DNA of 32,993 nucleotides from Streptomyces sp. NRRL B-1140 (GCF_001280065.1 NZ_LGEA01000128.1:1-32993), one strand, 5' to 3'. Shown: positions 1 through 17,689, counted from the stretch's first letter. Notes: generated from the letters alone by a model not told the origin. Numbers and translations: made by a program.

Positions 1-156
1 GTTGCCGAACGACGCCGTCTCCGAGGTGAAACGGTCACCGGTGAGCTGCATACCGTCACCCGAGTCCCCCGCGAACCTGATGACCACCCGGTCCAGGCGG
101 CGGACTTGTTTGTCGACCGCGCCCGGGACAACGGGGGCGGTGGTTTCCACGGACAT
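1..156 (-). CDS. korA: 2-oxoacid:ferredoxin oxidoreductase alpha subunit, N-terminal 52 residues (cut by window edge)
   Basis: The reverse strand starts ATG at 156 and stays open to the window edge for 52 codons. After about 20 unstructured residues the protein shows RVVIRFAGDSGDGMQLTG and then TSETASFGN, a signature I recognise as the start of the gamma-type domain of KorA-like 2-oxoglutarate/pyruvate:ferredoxin oxidoreductases. These enzymes decarboxylate 2-oxoacids to acyl-CoA with ferredoxin as electron acceptor and work with a TPP-binding beta subunit, expected further left. An AGGAG site sits 11 nt before the ATG. The gene lies 46 nt after the carboxylase gene on the same strand, so the two are probably co-transcribed. 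The 2-oxoacid used cannot be told from this fragment. A similar pairing of this oxidoreductase with an acyl-CoA carboxylase occurs in the coelimycin (cpk) cluster of S. coelicolor, which suggests precursor supply. Confidence 0.85.
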   Translation of the reverse strand, partial: MSVETTAPVVPGAVDKQVRRLDRVVIRFAGDSGDGMQLTGDRFTSETASFGN

Positions 157-202
157 GAGTGTGTCGGCTCCTGTCGTTGCCGGCCCGCGCGGGACCGGGG
201 CG

Positions 203-1780
203 TCACTGGGGCTGGTTGCCGTGCTTGCGAGAGGGCTGCGCCACGTGCTTGGTGCGCAGCACGGCGAGCGCGTCGATCAGCCTGACCCGGGTCTCGGCGG
301 GATCGATGACGTCGTCCACCAGGCCGCGTTCGGCGGCGTAGTACGGGTGCATGAGCTGGTCCCGGTACTCCTTGATGTACTGCTCGCGGGCCGCCTCGGG
401 GTCGGCGGCGGCGGCGATCTCGCGCCGGAAGACGACGCCCGCGGCGCCCTCCGCGCCCATCACCGCGATCTCGTTGCCGGGCCAGGCCAGCGACAGGTCC
501 GAGCCGATGGAGCGGGAGTCCATGACGATGTAGGCGCCCCCGTAGGCCTTGCGCAGGATCAGCTGGACGCGGGGGACGGTGGCGTTGCAGTACGCGTAGA
601 GGAGTTTCGCGCCGTGCCGGATGATGCCGCCGTGCTCCTGGTCGACGCCGGGCAGGAACCCCGGCACGTCCACCAGTGTCACCAGCGGGATGTTGAAGGA
701 GTCGCACATCTGCACGAACCGGGCCGCCTTCTCGCTGCCTTCGATGTCGAGGACCCCGGCGAGGGAGGCGGGCTGGTTGGCGACGATGCCGACGGTGTGG
801 CCGTCCAGGCGGGCCAGGGCACACACCATGTTGGGCGCCCAGGCCTCATGGACCTCGAAGTAGTCGCCGGCGTCGACGAACTGCTCGATGACCCCCCGCA
901 TGTCGTACGCGTGTCTGGGCTCGGCCGGCACCAGGTCGTACAGGGCCGGGGTGAGCCGGTCGGGCCGGTCGCCGCAGGGCTGTGCCGGCGGCAGCTCGCG
1001 GTTGTTGGCGGGCAGGTAGGACAACAGGTGGCGGACGTCGGCGAGACAGCTCTCCTCGTCGTCGTAGGCGAAGTGGGCGACCCCGGAGCGGGTGGCGTGG
1101 GTGTCGGCGCCGCCCAGTTCGTCCTGGCTGACCTGCTCTCCGGTGACGGCCTTCACCACCTCCGGTCCCGTGATGAACATCTGCGAGGTGCCGCGCACCA
1201 TGAACACGAAGTCGGTCAGGGCCGGGGAGTAGGCCGCTCCGCCCGCGCAGGGACCCATCATGACGCTGATCTGCGGGACCACCCCGGAGTTGCGGACGTT
1301 GCGCTGGAAGATGCCGCCGTAGCCGGCGAGCGCGGTCACGCCTTCCTGGATGCGCGCCCCGGCGCCGTCGCACAGGCCCACGATGGGGGCGCCTGCGGTG
1401 GCGGCCATGTCCATGATCTTGTGGATCTTCTCGGCGTGCGCCTCGCCGAGGGAGCCTCCGAAGATCCGGAAATCGTGGGCGTAGGCGAAGACAGTGCGTC
1501 CGGACACCCGGCCCCAGCCGGTGACCACACCGTCGGTGTGGGGGCGCCGGTCCTCCAGGCCGAAGCCGGTCGCCCGGTGCCGGCGCAGCCCTTCGACCTC
1601 GGTGAAGCGGCCGTCGTCGAAGAGGAGTGAGAGCCGTTCCCGGGCGGTGAGTTTGCCCTTGGCGTGCTGGGCCTCGGTGGCCTTCTCGCCGGGGCCTTCA
1701 CGCACGGCGATCCGTACGGCCTCGAGTTCGGCGACCGTGCCGCGCCGCTGCCCGACCGGCTTGTCGTCCAGGGCGGTCAT
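203..1780 (-). CDS. Acyl-CoA carboxylase carboxyltransferase (beta) subunit, propionyl-CoA carboxylase type
   Basis: The 525-residue protein has the full length of the PccB/AccD5 family. This family transfers a carboxyl group from biotin on the alpha subunit to propionyl- or acetyl-CoA, giving methylmalonyl- or malonyl-CoA. The N-terminal half has KGKLTARERL (41-50), DGAGARIQEG (138-147) and the oxyanion-hole sequence GPCAGGAAYSPA (176-187). The C-terminal half has the second site, KAYGGAY, followed by the usual LAWPGNEIAVMGAEGA stretch. The start ATG is preceded by GGAAGGGG. No biotin-carrying alpha subunit is in the window, so a partner elsewhere is needed. Three of the four AT domains nearby look methylmalonyl-specific, so supply of methylmalonyl-CoA is the likely role. 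I cannot fix propionyl versus acetyl preference by eye; the name pccB-like is by overall similarity. Confidence 0.9.
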   Translation of the reverse strand: MTALDDKPVGQRRGTVAELEAVRIAVREGPGEKATEAQHAKGKLTARERLSLLFDDGRFTEVEGLRRHRATGFGLEDRRPHTDGVVTGWGRVSGRTVFAYAHDFRIFGGSLGEAHAEKIHKIMDMAATAGAPIVGLCDGAGARIQEGVTALAGYGGIFQRNVRNSGVVPQISVMMGPCAGGAAYSPALTDFVFMVRGTSQMFITGPEVVKAVTGEQVSQDELGGADTHATRSGVAHFAYDDEESCLADVRHLLSYLPANNRELPPAQPCGDRPDRLTPALYDLVPAEPRHAYDMRGVIEQFVDAGDYFEVHEAWAPNMVCALARLDGHTVGIVANQPASLAGVLDIEGSEKAARFVQMCDSFNIPLVTLVDVPGFLPGVDQEHGGIIRHGAKLLYAYCNATVPRVQLILRKAYGGAYIVMDSRSIGSDLSLAWPGNEIAVMGAEGAAGVVFRREIAAAADPEAAREQYIKEYRDQLMHPYYAAERGLVDDVIDPAETRVRLIDALAVLRTKHVAQPSRKHGNQPQ

Positions 1781-2067
1781 GAGGTCCCCTTCCGGCCGTC
1801 GTCATGAACCACCGAGAAGCCTCCGTCAGGTCGCTCGAAGCCGGATGGAGTGCGGGATGACGCCGGCCTCGCGGGCTCTCCACCGGCCTGCGAGCAGCCG
1901 TCGAGGGCGGGGCGCGACGCTCGGGTGGTGAGCTCCGATGCGGACGGGCGCGAGCCCTCGCGGGGCATCCGGTCGCCCGTCGGCGCCCCCCACCCCCGTG
2001 GGCACCGGCGGGCTTTCCGCACAGTGCCGGACCGGTCGGCAGGCACAGACGAAGGGACACACCAACT
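1781..2067. promoter_or_regulatory. Divergent intergenic region between carboxylase and type II thioesterase genes
   Basis: This 287-bp gap separates the minus-strand carboxylase gene from the plus-strand thioesterase gene, so promoters in both directions should lie here. It is GC-rich and I cannot name -10/-35 boxes with confidence. A perfect 6-bp inverted repeat (CGCGAG, cc, CTCGCG) lies at 1949-1962. A loose direct repeat, CCGGCCTCGCG and CCGGCCTGCGAG, lies near 1863-1896. I see no coding pattern that fits a gene. Confidence 0.5.
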
Positions 2068-2829
2068 GTGAACAGCCAGTGGTTCCGGCGCTTCACCACG
2101 ACCGCGGGGAACGGGCCGCGGCTCGTGTGCTTCCCCCACGCGGGAGGCTCCGCGACGGCGTACACCCAGCTCGCGCGTACGCTGCCGGCGGACTTCGACG
2201 TGGTGGCGGTGCAGTACCCGGGGCGCCAGGACCGGTACAACGAGGCGCCGTTCACGGCCCTGGACCGGCTCGTCGAGGCGGTGGCCGGGGAGCTGGCCCG
2301 CGAACTGGCCGCGGACCCGGGACGGCCGTACGCCCTGTTCGGCCACAGCATGGGCTCACTCGTCGCCTTCGAGACGGCCCGGCGGCTGCGCACGGCCGGA
2401 CTGCCCGCCCCCGAGCGGCTGTTCCTGTCCGGCCGGGGCGCCCCGGACACCGGCAGGAGCACCCACTACCTCCACTACGACGACGCCGACGTGCTGGCCG
2501 AGGTGCGCAGGCTGGGCGGCACCGATCAGGCCATGTTCGACAACCCCGACCTGTTGGAGCTGGTCCTGCCGGCGTTGCGGGCCGACTACCGGGCCCTCGC
2601 CTCGTACGAATGGCGTGCCGGGGAGCCGCTCGCCGCTCCGATCACCGCCCTGATCGGGGACAGCGACCCGATGGTGACGGTGCGGGAGGCCCGGACCTGG
2701 CGGGAGCACACACGGGGTGACTTCGCCCTGAAGGTCTTCCCCGGCGGCCACTTCTACCTCGCCGACCACATCCATCAGATCGCCGTGGTCGTCACCGAGG
2801 GGTGGCTCGCCGGTACCGCCGCGTCCTGA
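2068..2829 (+). CDS. Type II thioesterase (editing hydrolase)
   Basis: This 253-residue alpha/beta hydrolase is of normal length for the external thioesterases that remove wrong or stalled acyl groups from PKS/NRPS carrier proteins in the cytosol. It begins with the typical LVCFPHAGGSATAY (oxyanion side). The nucleophile motif GHSMG has Ser94. Candidate acid and base are Asp in LIGDSDPM and His in FPGGHFYL near the C-terminus. VQYPGRQDR is the family-typical segment after strand 3. The start is GTG at 2068, with GAAGGG 11 nt upstream. It is the only one of the three free thioesterase-like proteins here on the plus strand, and it is followed by the hydrolase/MerR pair, so it may be controlled separately from the core genes. 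Confidence 0.9.
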   Translation: MNSQWFRRFTTTAGNGPRLVCFPHAGGSATAYTQLARTLPADFDVVAVQYPGRQDRYNEAPFTALDRLVEAVAGELARELAADPGRPYALFGHSMGSLVAFETARRLRTAGLPAPERLFLSGRGAPDTGRSTHYLHYDDADVLAEVRRLGGTDQAMFDNPDLLELVLPALRADYRALASYEWRAGEPLAAPITALIGDSDPMVTVREARTWREHTRGDFALKVFPGGHFYLADHIHQIAVVVTEGWLAGTAAS

Positions 2830-2874
2830 GCGCGCGGGCCGGCGGTCGGCCAGGTCCTGGCTCGATGCCGTCGG

Positions 2875-2905
2875 TTGACCCCGCCCCAGGGTCAGGGTGG
2901 ACGCT
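2875..2905 (+). promoter_or_regulatory. Candidate MerR-type promoter/operator before the hydrolase-MerR pair
   Basis: A TTGACC box (2875-2880) is followed 19 bp later by GACGCT (2900-2905), a weak -10. The over-long 19-bp spacer is the hallmark of promoters activated by MerR-family regulators. An inverted repeat TGACCC-N7-GGGTCA lies at 2876-2894, overlapping the -35 box and the spacer. The -10 ends 7 bp before the ATG at 2913, so the mRNA might start at or beside the start codon. The MerR gene at 3718 would be the natural regulator (autoregulation). The -10 match is poor, so this is a hypothesis. Confidence 0.4.
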
Positions 2906-2912
2906 GACGTCC

Positions 2913-3713
2913 ATGACCACTTCCACCGCATCGCCCCGGACCGGCATGCTCCCCGTCGACGACACGGCCCTGTCCCTCACCGACACGCGCGGCCCCGGCC
3001 TCCCCGTCGTCTACCTGAACGGCTCCTACTGCGGCCACCGGCCCTGGCGGCCCCTGATCGCCGAACTCGGCACCGGCTGGCGGCACATCACGTACGACGA
3101 GCGGGCCCGCGGCCGGTCCCGGCGGTCGGCGGACTACTCCTTCGAAGCGTGCGTCCGGGACCTCGACGCCGTTCTCGAGGCGACCGGCGTGGACCGTCCG
3201 CTGCTCGTCGGGTGGTCCTACGGCGCGGCGCTGGCCGTCCACTGGGCCGACCGGAACCCCGACCGCGTCCTGGGAGTGGTGTCCGTGGACGGCGCCGTGC
3301 CCTACGGCATCACCGGTGAGGAGGCCCGTGAGCGGATCCGGCGCCTGTTCCGCCGGATGCGCCCGCTGCTGCCGCTGTTGCGCCCGTTCGGCCTCTCCGC
3401 GCGGATGACCTCCGCCCAGCATGCCGAGATCAACATCGAGATCAACGAGATCTGCGCCGCCCTCGGGCCGGTCCTCGACCGCGCGACCTACCCGGTACGG
3501 TACGTCCTGGCCACGGACGGCAACCTCGGCGGTGGCCGGGAGGAGATGGAGCGGATGCGGGCCTCGCTCGACCCGGTGCTCGCCGAGAACCCGCACCTGC
3601 GGGTCAGCGCGAAGGTCGCGAGCAACCACTCCCATATCCTGCGCAAGGACTTCCGGGCCGTGGCCGAGGCCGTCCGCGAGCTCGCGGCCGCGCACGACCA
3701 AGGGGCCCCCTGA
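2913..3713 (+). CDS. Alpha/beta hydrolase
   Basis: A 266-residue alpha/beta hydrolase fold protein. VYLNGSYCG takes the place of the usual HG oxyanion region. YDERARGRS matches the YDxRGxGxS turn, and the nucleophile elbow is GWSYG with Ser102. The general base is probably His in SNHSH near residue 250, and the acid may be Asp in LATDGNLGG. I chose ATG 2913 because residues coded upstream are low-complexity and overlap the preceding gene; the candidate promoter also ends just before this ATG. Its stop is 4 bp before the MerR start, so the two are one transcription unit. The substrate is unknown. It could be a chain-release or detoxifying hydrolase, or the target gene of the MerR sensor. Confidence 0.75.
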   Translation: MTTSTASPRTGMLPVDDTALSLTDTRGPGLPVVYLNGSYCGHRPWRPLIAELGTGWRHITYDERARGRSRRSADYSFEACVRDLDAVLEATGVDRPLLVGWSYGAALAVHWADRNPDRVLGVVSVDGAVPYGITGEEARERIRRLFRRMRPLLPLLRPFGLSARMTSAQHAEINIEINEICAALGPVLDRATYPVRYVLATDGNLGGGREEMERMRASLDPVLAENPHLRVSAKVASNHSHILRKDFRAVAEAVRELAAAHDQGAP

Positions 3714-3717
3714 GCAG

Positions 3718-4494
3718 ATGGTGTACGGACTGACGATCGGTCAGGCGGCCGCCTTCGCCGGCGTCACGGTGAAGGCCGTGCGCCACTACCACCGGCTCGG
3801 CCTGGTCGACGAACCGGAGCGCGACCGCTCCGGTTACCGCCGCTACGGATCGTCCGACATGCTGCGGCTGGTCCAGGTCCGCACGCTCGCCGGAGCGGGT
3901 GTGCCGCTGGCCGAGATCAGGGACCTGCTCGCCGCCGGTCCCGAGCGGTTCGCCTCCGCCCTGGAGGACGTCGAGAGGCGGCTCAACGACCGGATCGAGG
4001 AGCTGATCGCGCGCCGCGCGGCGCTGCGCCGGCTCGCCGCCGGCGACCGGCTCCTGCTGCCCGAGCGCGCCTGTACGGCCTTGGACCGGCTCGCCGAGCT
4101 CGGCTTCAGTGCCGACTACGTGGCCCTTCAGCAGGAGGCCCTGACGCTGGCCCGCACCCTGGTACCGGAGATCTTCGACAGCCTCGTGGCCCAGCTCGAA
4201 CGCCAGCTCGCCCATCCCCGGTACATCGAGCTGATGAAGCTCTGCCAGGACGTCGAGTCGTGGGACCCGGACGATCCGCGGCTCGACCAGCTCGCGTCCG
4301 ACCTGGCCGCCGAACTGCTGGGCGACCGCGAACTGCTGACGATGCCGGCCGAGTTCCGGGCCAGGCCCGACGCCGCCACCCGTTACGGGCTGATCAACCA
4401 CCACCGGGAGGAGCAGGCGCCGGCGGCCGCCCGGCTGACCGAACTGCTGGAGGCGAACCTGCGCGCGGCCGGCGTCGACATCCCGTACCAGTGA
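3718..4494 (+). CDS. MerR-family transcriptional regulator
   Basis: A 258-residue protein starting at ATG 3718 (a GTG follows at once). The N-terminal 70 residues are a clear MerR winged helix: LTIGQAAAFAGVTVKAVRHY (5-24), then the wing RSGYRRYGSSDM and VQVRTLAGAGVPLAEI. Next come the long dimerisation helix, about residues 80-115, and a helical C-terminal half of about 140 residues. I cannot assign that half to a known effector class; it lacks the Cys pairs of metal- or redox-sensing members. It follows the hydrolase gene after 4 bp and is convergent with the NRPS gene. By family habit it would bind the long-spacer promoter at 2875-2905 and respond to a small hydrophobic molecule, perhaps the product. 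Confidence 0.85.
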   Translation: MVYGLTIGQAAAFAGVTVKAVRHYHRLGLVDEPERDRSGYRRYGSSDMLRLVQVRTLAGAGVPLAEIRDLLAAGPERFASALEDVERRLNDRIEELIARRAALRRLAAGDRLLLPERACTALDRLAELGFSADYVALQQEALTLARTLVPEIFDSLVAQLERQLAHPRYIELMKLCQDVESWDPDDPRLDQLASDLAAELLGDRELLTMPAEFRARPDAATRYGLINHHREEQAPAAARLTELLEANLRAAGVDIPYQ

Positions 4495-4529
4495 GGGCCC
4501 GCCCGGCCGGGGTGACCGGCCCGGGCCTC
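4493..4529. terminator. GC-rich imperfect hairpin between convergent genes
   Basis: Beginning in the MerR stop codon, a left arm (4493-4510) and a right arm (4516-4529) pair with bulges around the loop GGTGA. The left arm reads GAGGGCCCGCCCGGCCGG and the right arm CCGGCCCGGGCCTC. It lies at the MerR end, about 90 bp beyond the convergent NRPS stop. No T-tract follows, as is usual in actinomycetes. The rest of the gap to 4620 shows nothing else clear. Confidence 0.45.
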
Positions 4530-4620
4530 CCGGTACCAGGATCGCCCGGCCCCGGGGCCTGCCTGCACCCGGCCGACCCGCGTCGCCGGATGGTCGGGAG
4601 GTCCCGGTGCGCACAGCGGC

Positions 4621-7600
4621 TCAGAGGACCGCGCCCGCCTTGGTCCGCCTGCGCAGGGCGGGCCTGCGGGACTGGGCGAGGTCCCGCCACATGTCGGACA
4701 GGCCGGTGACGGTGCGCGCCGCGAACAGCCGGCGGATGGACACCTCCTGGTCCAGCTCGGCCCGGATCAGGCCGACCAGGCGGATCGCCCTCAGCGAGTT
4801 GCCGCCGAGGTCGAAGAAGTCGTCGTCGATGCCCACCCGGTCCAGTTCGAGCACCTCGGCAAAGGCCTTGGCCAGGGCCCGTTCGGTGTCGTTGCGCGGT
4901 GCGCGGTACGTCCCGTCGTCGAACCGGGGTTCCGGCAGCGACGCCCGGTCGACCCTGCCCCCGGCCGTCTCCGGCAGGCGCTCCAGCACCATGAACAGGG
5001 ACGGCACCATGGACTCCGGCAGCCATCCCGCGGCGAACCGGCGCAGTTCGTCGGCGGTGACGGTCCGGCCGGCCGCCGGGACCACGTAGGCCACCAGCCG
5101 CTGCTGGCCGGTGCCGTCCTCCTTGACGACCACGACACAGCGGGCGAGACCGCTGTGTTCGGACAGGACCTCCTCGACCTCGGCCAGCTCGACCCGCACG
5201 CCGCGCACGTCCGCCTGGGCGTCGGCGCGCGCCACGTAGTCGAGGCGGCCGTCGGTGCCCCACCGGACCCGGTCCCCGGTCCGGTACATGAGCGCACCGT
5301 CCGGACCGAACGGGCAGGGCACGAAGCGCTCGGCGGTCCGTCCGGGGTGTCCGGCGTAGCCGCGTGCCACGCCGGGCCCGGCCACGTACAGCTCACCGGT
5401 CACCCCGGCGGGGACCGGGGCCAGTCCCGGGCCCAGGACGTAGAGGGCGGTGTTGTCCATGGGGCGGCCGACCGCGTCCGCGTGGCGCACCGGTTCGCCG
5501 GCGGGCAGCCGGTGACAAGCGGCGAACACGGTCGTCTCCGTCGGGCCGTGGCCGTGGACGATGGTCAGCTCGGGGCAGGCCTCACGGACCCGGCGCAGCG
5601 CCGCCGCGGACACGCGGTCACCGCCGGTCCAGACCTCGCGCAGCCCGGCGAGACGCTCGGGGTGTCCGGCGGCGATCGCCGAGAACAGGCCCGCGGGCAG
5701 CCACACCGTGGTGATGCCGTGCGCCGCTCGCGCCTCGGTCAGCGCGTCGGCGTCGAGGTGTCCCTCGGGGGCGACGACCACGCGGCCGCCGTTCAGCAGC
5801 GGCGCCCACACGTCGAGGGCGAGGGCGTCACCGGTGTGCGGCGCGTGCCACAGCACGGTGCCGCGGCCGCCGTCCTTCCAGTGCCGGTCGAGGACGAACC
5901 GGAGCATGTTCCGGTGGGTCAGCGCGACCGCCGTGGCCGCGTCGGCCGATCCGGAGCCGTGCAGCACGGCCAGCAGGTTGTCCGGACGGGCCGGCGACGC
6001 GGCCGGGGCCTCGGGCGCGCCGTCGGCGGCGGTGTCCGGGCCGAGGCCGTCGCAGACGAGGGCGGGCACGTCGAGGCCGGTGGGGAGCGTGCCGGCGGTC
6101 GCCGTGTCGGTGAGCAGCAGGCAGGCCGGGCCGGTGCCGACCCCGGAGCGGATCCGCTCGGCCGGGGACGCCGGGTCGACGGGCAGGTAGGCTCCGCCCG
6201 CCTTCACCACGGCCAGCAGGGCGGTGACCAGGCCGGCCGACCGGGGCATCGCCACCGCCACGACCGTCTCGGGGCCGACGCCCCGCCGGCGCAGTTCCCC
6301 GGCGAGGCGTTCCGACCGCTCGTCCAGTTCCCGGTAGGTGAGGGCCGTGTCGCCGTGGACCAGCGCGACGGCGTCGGGGTCCTGCTCCGTCTGCAGGGCG
6401 AACAGCTCCGCGACCGTCGCCTCGGGCAGCGGTGCCCGGGTGTCGTTGGGCGCCCGGAGCACCTGGTGCCGTTCGGCGCCAAAGACCACGTCCAGCGCGC
6501 CGGCCGGCTGCGCGCCGGCGGTGACCGTGGCGCGGATGTGCGCGATCAGCTCCTCGCCGATGAAGCGCAGCTCCGCGCGGTGGTACAGGTTGGCGGGGGC
6601 GTCGAGTCGGATGTAGAGGTCGCTGTCGGCGCTGCCGTCGGTGTAGACGCCGATCGACAGTTCCTCGAAGGTGCCGGTCGTCGCGCCGGAGTAGCGGGCC
6701 GGGCTGTCGCCGAAGTGGAGCCGTTCCACGAACTCGACGACGTTGATGACGGTGCCGAAGCTGCCGCGGCCGCTCAGGACGGTGCCGACGGCGCGCTGGA
6801 TGTCCGAGTAGTGGCAGGCGGCGTGGTCGAAGATCTCGTACGTCTCGTCGACGAGCGTGTCGGCGATGTCGGTGAAGGTCGCGCCGAGCGGGACGGCGAC
6901 GCGCACCGGCACCACGTTGACGGCCAGGCCGGGGGTCCTGCTGGCCACGCCGACGCGGTTGCCCACGGCGAGCGACAGGAGGAACTCGGGGCGGTCGCAG
7001 CGGTGCCGGAGGTAGACCGCCGCGGCCGCGGTGATCAGCTGCGACATCCACAGGCCCATGGACTTCGCGGTCTCGGTCCACGTGTCCGCCTCGGCCCGCG
7101 GGACGGTCAGCGTGCGGCTGACCATGCCGATGGTCTCGGCCACCTCCGACCAGCGGTCGGCACTGCTCAGCGGTTCGGACAGCGCCGAGCGCTGCGCGTC
7201 GGACAGGGCGACGCGCGGGACCTGCGCGGGTGCCGGGGCGTCCTTGAGGTAGTCGCGCCAGAACGCGGAGTCCTCGGTGAACCGCTGCGAGGCCCGGTAC
7301 TCGACGGCCTCGGCCGCGAACGGCTCGAGGTCCCACGGGTGGGGCAGTTCGGGGACCGGCTCCGCGCGTACCAGGGCCGTGTAGACCTCGGCGAGGCGCC
7401 GGGACAGCAGGCCGCCCGCGCCGAACCCGTCGGATATGAGGTGGTGGTAGGCGATCACCAGGAGGGAGCGGTCCGCGGCGAGCCGGACCACGCCCAGCCG
7501 GAACAGCAGGTCGCGTTCCAGGTCGAACGGCTGCCGCACCAGGTCGGCGAGCGCGTCGCGGGCCGCCTGCTCGGGGTCGGCCTCGGCGCTGAGGTCGAGG

Positions 7601-7842
7601 TGGAAGGGCCGCCAGTCCCCCAGTTCCCGGGGTACGAGCCGCAGTTCGCCGTCGTGGTCGGCGAAGTTGACGCGGAGCACTTCCGCTTCGCCCATGACGT
7701 GCCGGAACGCGGACTCCATGACGGCCGCGTCCAGTTCCCCGTCCACATCCCACATGGTCAGCGCGTGGTTCGGTGTGTCGGGAGCCATGTGCTGCGCCCG
7801 CCACATCCCTTCATGCGCAGACGACGCACCGAACGAAGGCAC
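4621..7842 (-). CDS. Single-module NRPS, C-A-T, with degenerate adenylation domain
   Basis: This 1073-residue protein would join an amino acid to the finished polyketide. The C domain (about 1-440) has HHLISDG at 133-139, so it is a true condensation domain. The A domain spans about 475-970. GHGPTETTVFA (A5), MYRTGD (A7) and RGVRVELAEVE (A8) are present. The A3 phosphate loop, normally TSGSTGxPKG, reads HGSGSADAATAVALTH (628-643), and the A10 lysine is Arg963 (GGRVDR). Both changes argue against normal amino-acid activation. The T domain has DDDFFDLGGNSLRA with Ser1016. There is no TE, and no docking domain is visible at either end. I chose GTG 7842 because GAGGGG lies 9 nt upstream and the C domain begins at once; a later ATG would remove its first motif. 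The gap of 224 bp to the PKS upstream suggests its own promoter. Confidence 0.9.
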   Translation of the reverse strand: MPSFGASSAHEGMWRAQHMAPDTPNHALTMWDVDGELDAAVMESAFRHVMGEAEVLRVNFADHDGELRLVPRELGDWRPFHLDLSAEADPEQAARDALADLVRQPFDLERDLLFRLGVVRLAADRSLLVIAYHHLISDGFGAGGLLSRRLAEVYTALVRAEPVPELPHPWDLEPFAAEAVEYRASQRFTEDSAFWRDYLKDAPAPAQVPRVALSDAQRSALSEPLSSADRWSEVAETIGMVSRTLTVPRAEADTWTETAKSMGLWMSQLITAAAAVYLRHRCDRPEFLLSLAVGNRVGVASRTPGLAVNVVPVRVAVPLGATFTDIADTLVDETYEIFDHAACHYSDIQRAVGTVLSGRGSFGTVINVVEFVERLHFGDSPARYSGATTGTFEELSIGVYTDGSADSDLYIRLDAPANLYHRAELRFIGEELIAHIRATVTAGAQPAGALDVVFGAERHQVLRAPNDTRAPLPEATVAELFALQTEQDPDAVALVHGDTALTYRELDERSERLAGELRRRGVGPETVVAVAMPRSAGLVTALLAVVKAGGAYLPVDPASPAERIRSGVGTGPACLLLTDTATAGTLPTGLDVPALVCDGLGPDTAADGAPEAPAASPARPDNLLAVLHGSGSADAATAVALTHRNMLRFVLDRHWKDGGRGTVLWHAPHTGDALALDVWAPLLNGGRVVVAPEGHLDADALTEARAAHGITTVWLPAGLFSAIAAGHPERLAGLREVWTGGDRVSAAALRRVREACPELTIVHGHGPTETTVFAACHRLPAGEPVRHADAVGRPMDNTALYVLGPGLAPVPAGVTGELYVAGPGVARGYAGHPGRTAERFVPCPFGPDGALMYRTGDRVRWGTDGRLDYVARADAQADVRGVRVELAEVEEVLSEHSGLARCVVVVKEDGTGQQRLVAYVVPAAGRTVTADELRRFAAGWLPESMVPSLFMVLERLPETAGGRVDRASLPEPRFDDGTYRAPRNDTERALAKAFAEVLELDRVGIDDDFFDLGGNSLRAIRLVGLIRAELDQEVSIRRLFAARTVTGLSDMWRDLAQSRRPALRRRTKAGAVL

Positions 7843-7851
7843 ACAGATCAA

Positions 7852-7857
7852 CCCCTC
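7852..7857 (-). promoter_or_regulatory. Ribosome binding site deciding the NRPS start
   Basis: On the minus strand GAGGGG is followed by 9 nt and then GTG at 7842. This supports GTG over the ATG codons further in, which would cut into the C domain. Confidence 0.6.
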
Positions 7858-7914
7858 AGCAGACAGGCCCGGGTAACGGAAGAATTCACAGATCGCCCCC
7901 CATCCTCCGGGGGG

Positions 7915-7929
7915 TGTACCGGCCGTACA
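7915..7929. promoter_or_regulatory. Inverted repeat TGTAC-N5-GTACA upstream of the NRPS
   Basis: A perfect 5-bp dyad with a 5-bp centre (CGGCC) lies 73 bp before the NRPS start codon, in the gap that should hold its promoter. It could be a small operator. I saw only this one copy. Confidence 0.35.
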
Positions 7930-7974
7930 AGACAACTCGTCGCCCGGCGGGACGGGCCGCCGCGGGCCTCGCGG

Positions 7975-8008
7975 TGTCCCGCCGGCGGGACAGTCCCGCC
8001 GGCGGTCC
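7975..8008. promoter_or_regulatory. Perfect 18-bp palindrome followed by a second near-copy: candidate operator
   Basis: TGTCCCGCCGGCGGGACA at 7975-7992 is perfectly self-complementary. It is followed directly by GTCCCGCCGGCGGTCC at 7993-8008, which differs from the 16-bp core at two positions. The pair sits between the last PKS gene and the NRPS gene, about 135-165 bp before the NRPS start. The same core occurs at 28728-28745 and 28898-28913 near the other end of the core gene set. A shared palindrome in two separate promoter regions is best read as the operator of one cluster regulator. A hairpin terminator for the PKS operon is the alternative at this site, about 60-90 bp past the PKS stop. 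Confidence 0.55.
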
Positions 8009-8020
8009 GGCACCCCGGGG

Positions 8021-8066
8021 CGCGGGGGTTCACCGTGTGGCGCGGGGGTTCATCGGGCGTGGGGGT

Positions 8067-8078
<12 letters not shown>
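8021..8078. repeat. Three imperfect tandem copies of a 17-20 bp unit at the PKS 3' end
   Basis: The core GGGGGTTCA(T/C)CG recurs at 8024, 8044 and 8061 with similar flanks (CGCGGGGGTTCACCGTGTGG at 8021-8040). The copy nearest the PKS contains its stop codon (TGA, 8067-8069). The array looks like a small duplication of the gene's own 3' end. No function is evident. Confidence 0.55.
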
Positions 8079-11192
<3,114 letters not shown>

Positions 11193-11197
11193 GTCAC

Positions 11198-17689
<6,492 letters not shown>

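Noticed and set aside
2..1630. Long open frame on the plus strand opposite the carboxylase gene
   Set aside because: It mirrors the GC-rich codon pattern of the real gene. The protein is low-complexity (G, V, D, R rich) with no family motif, while the minus strand gives a full PccB-type protein.
4621..7842. Heterocyclisation (Cy) domain and a thiolactomycin-like pathway
   Set aside because: The motif is HHLISDG, a normal condensation domain, and there is no DxxxxD Cy motif.
7848..8033. Small peptide gene in the gap before the NRPS
   Set aside because: It lies within repeats and palindromes, has no SD, and its sequence is proline/glycine/arginine-rich only by base composition.
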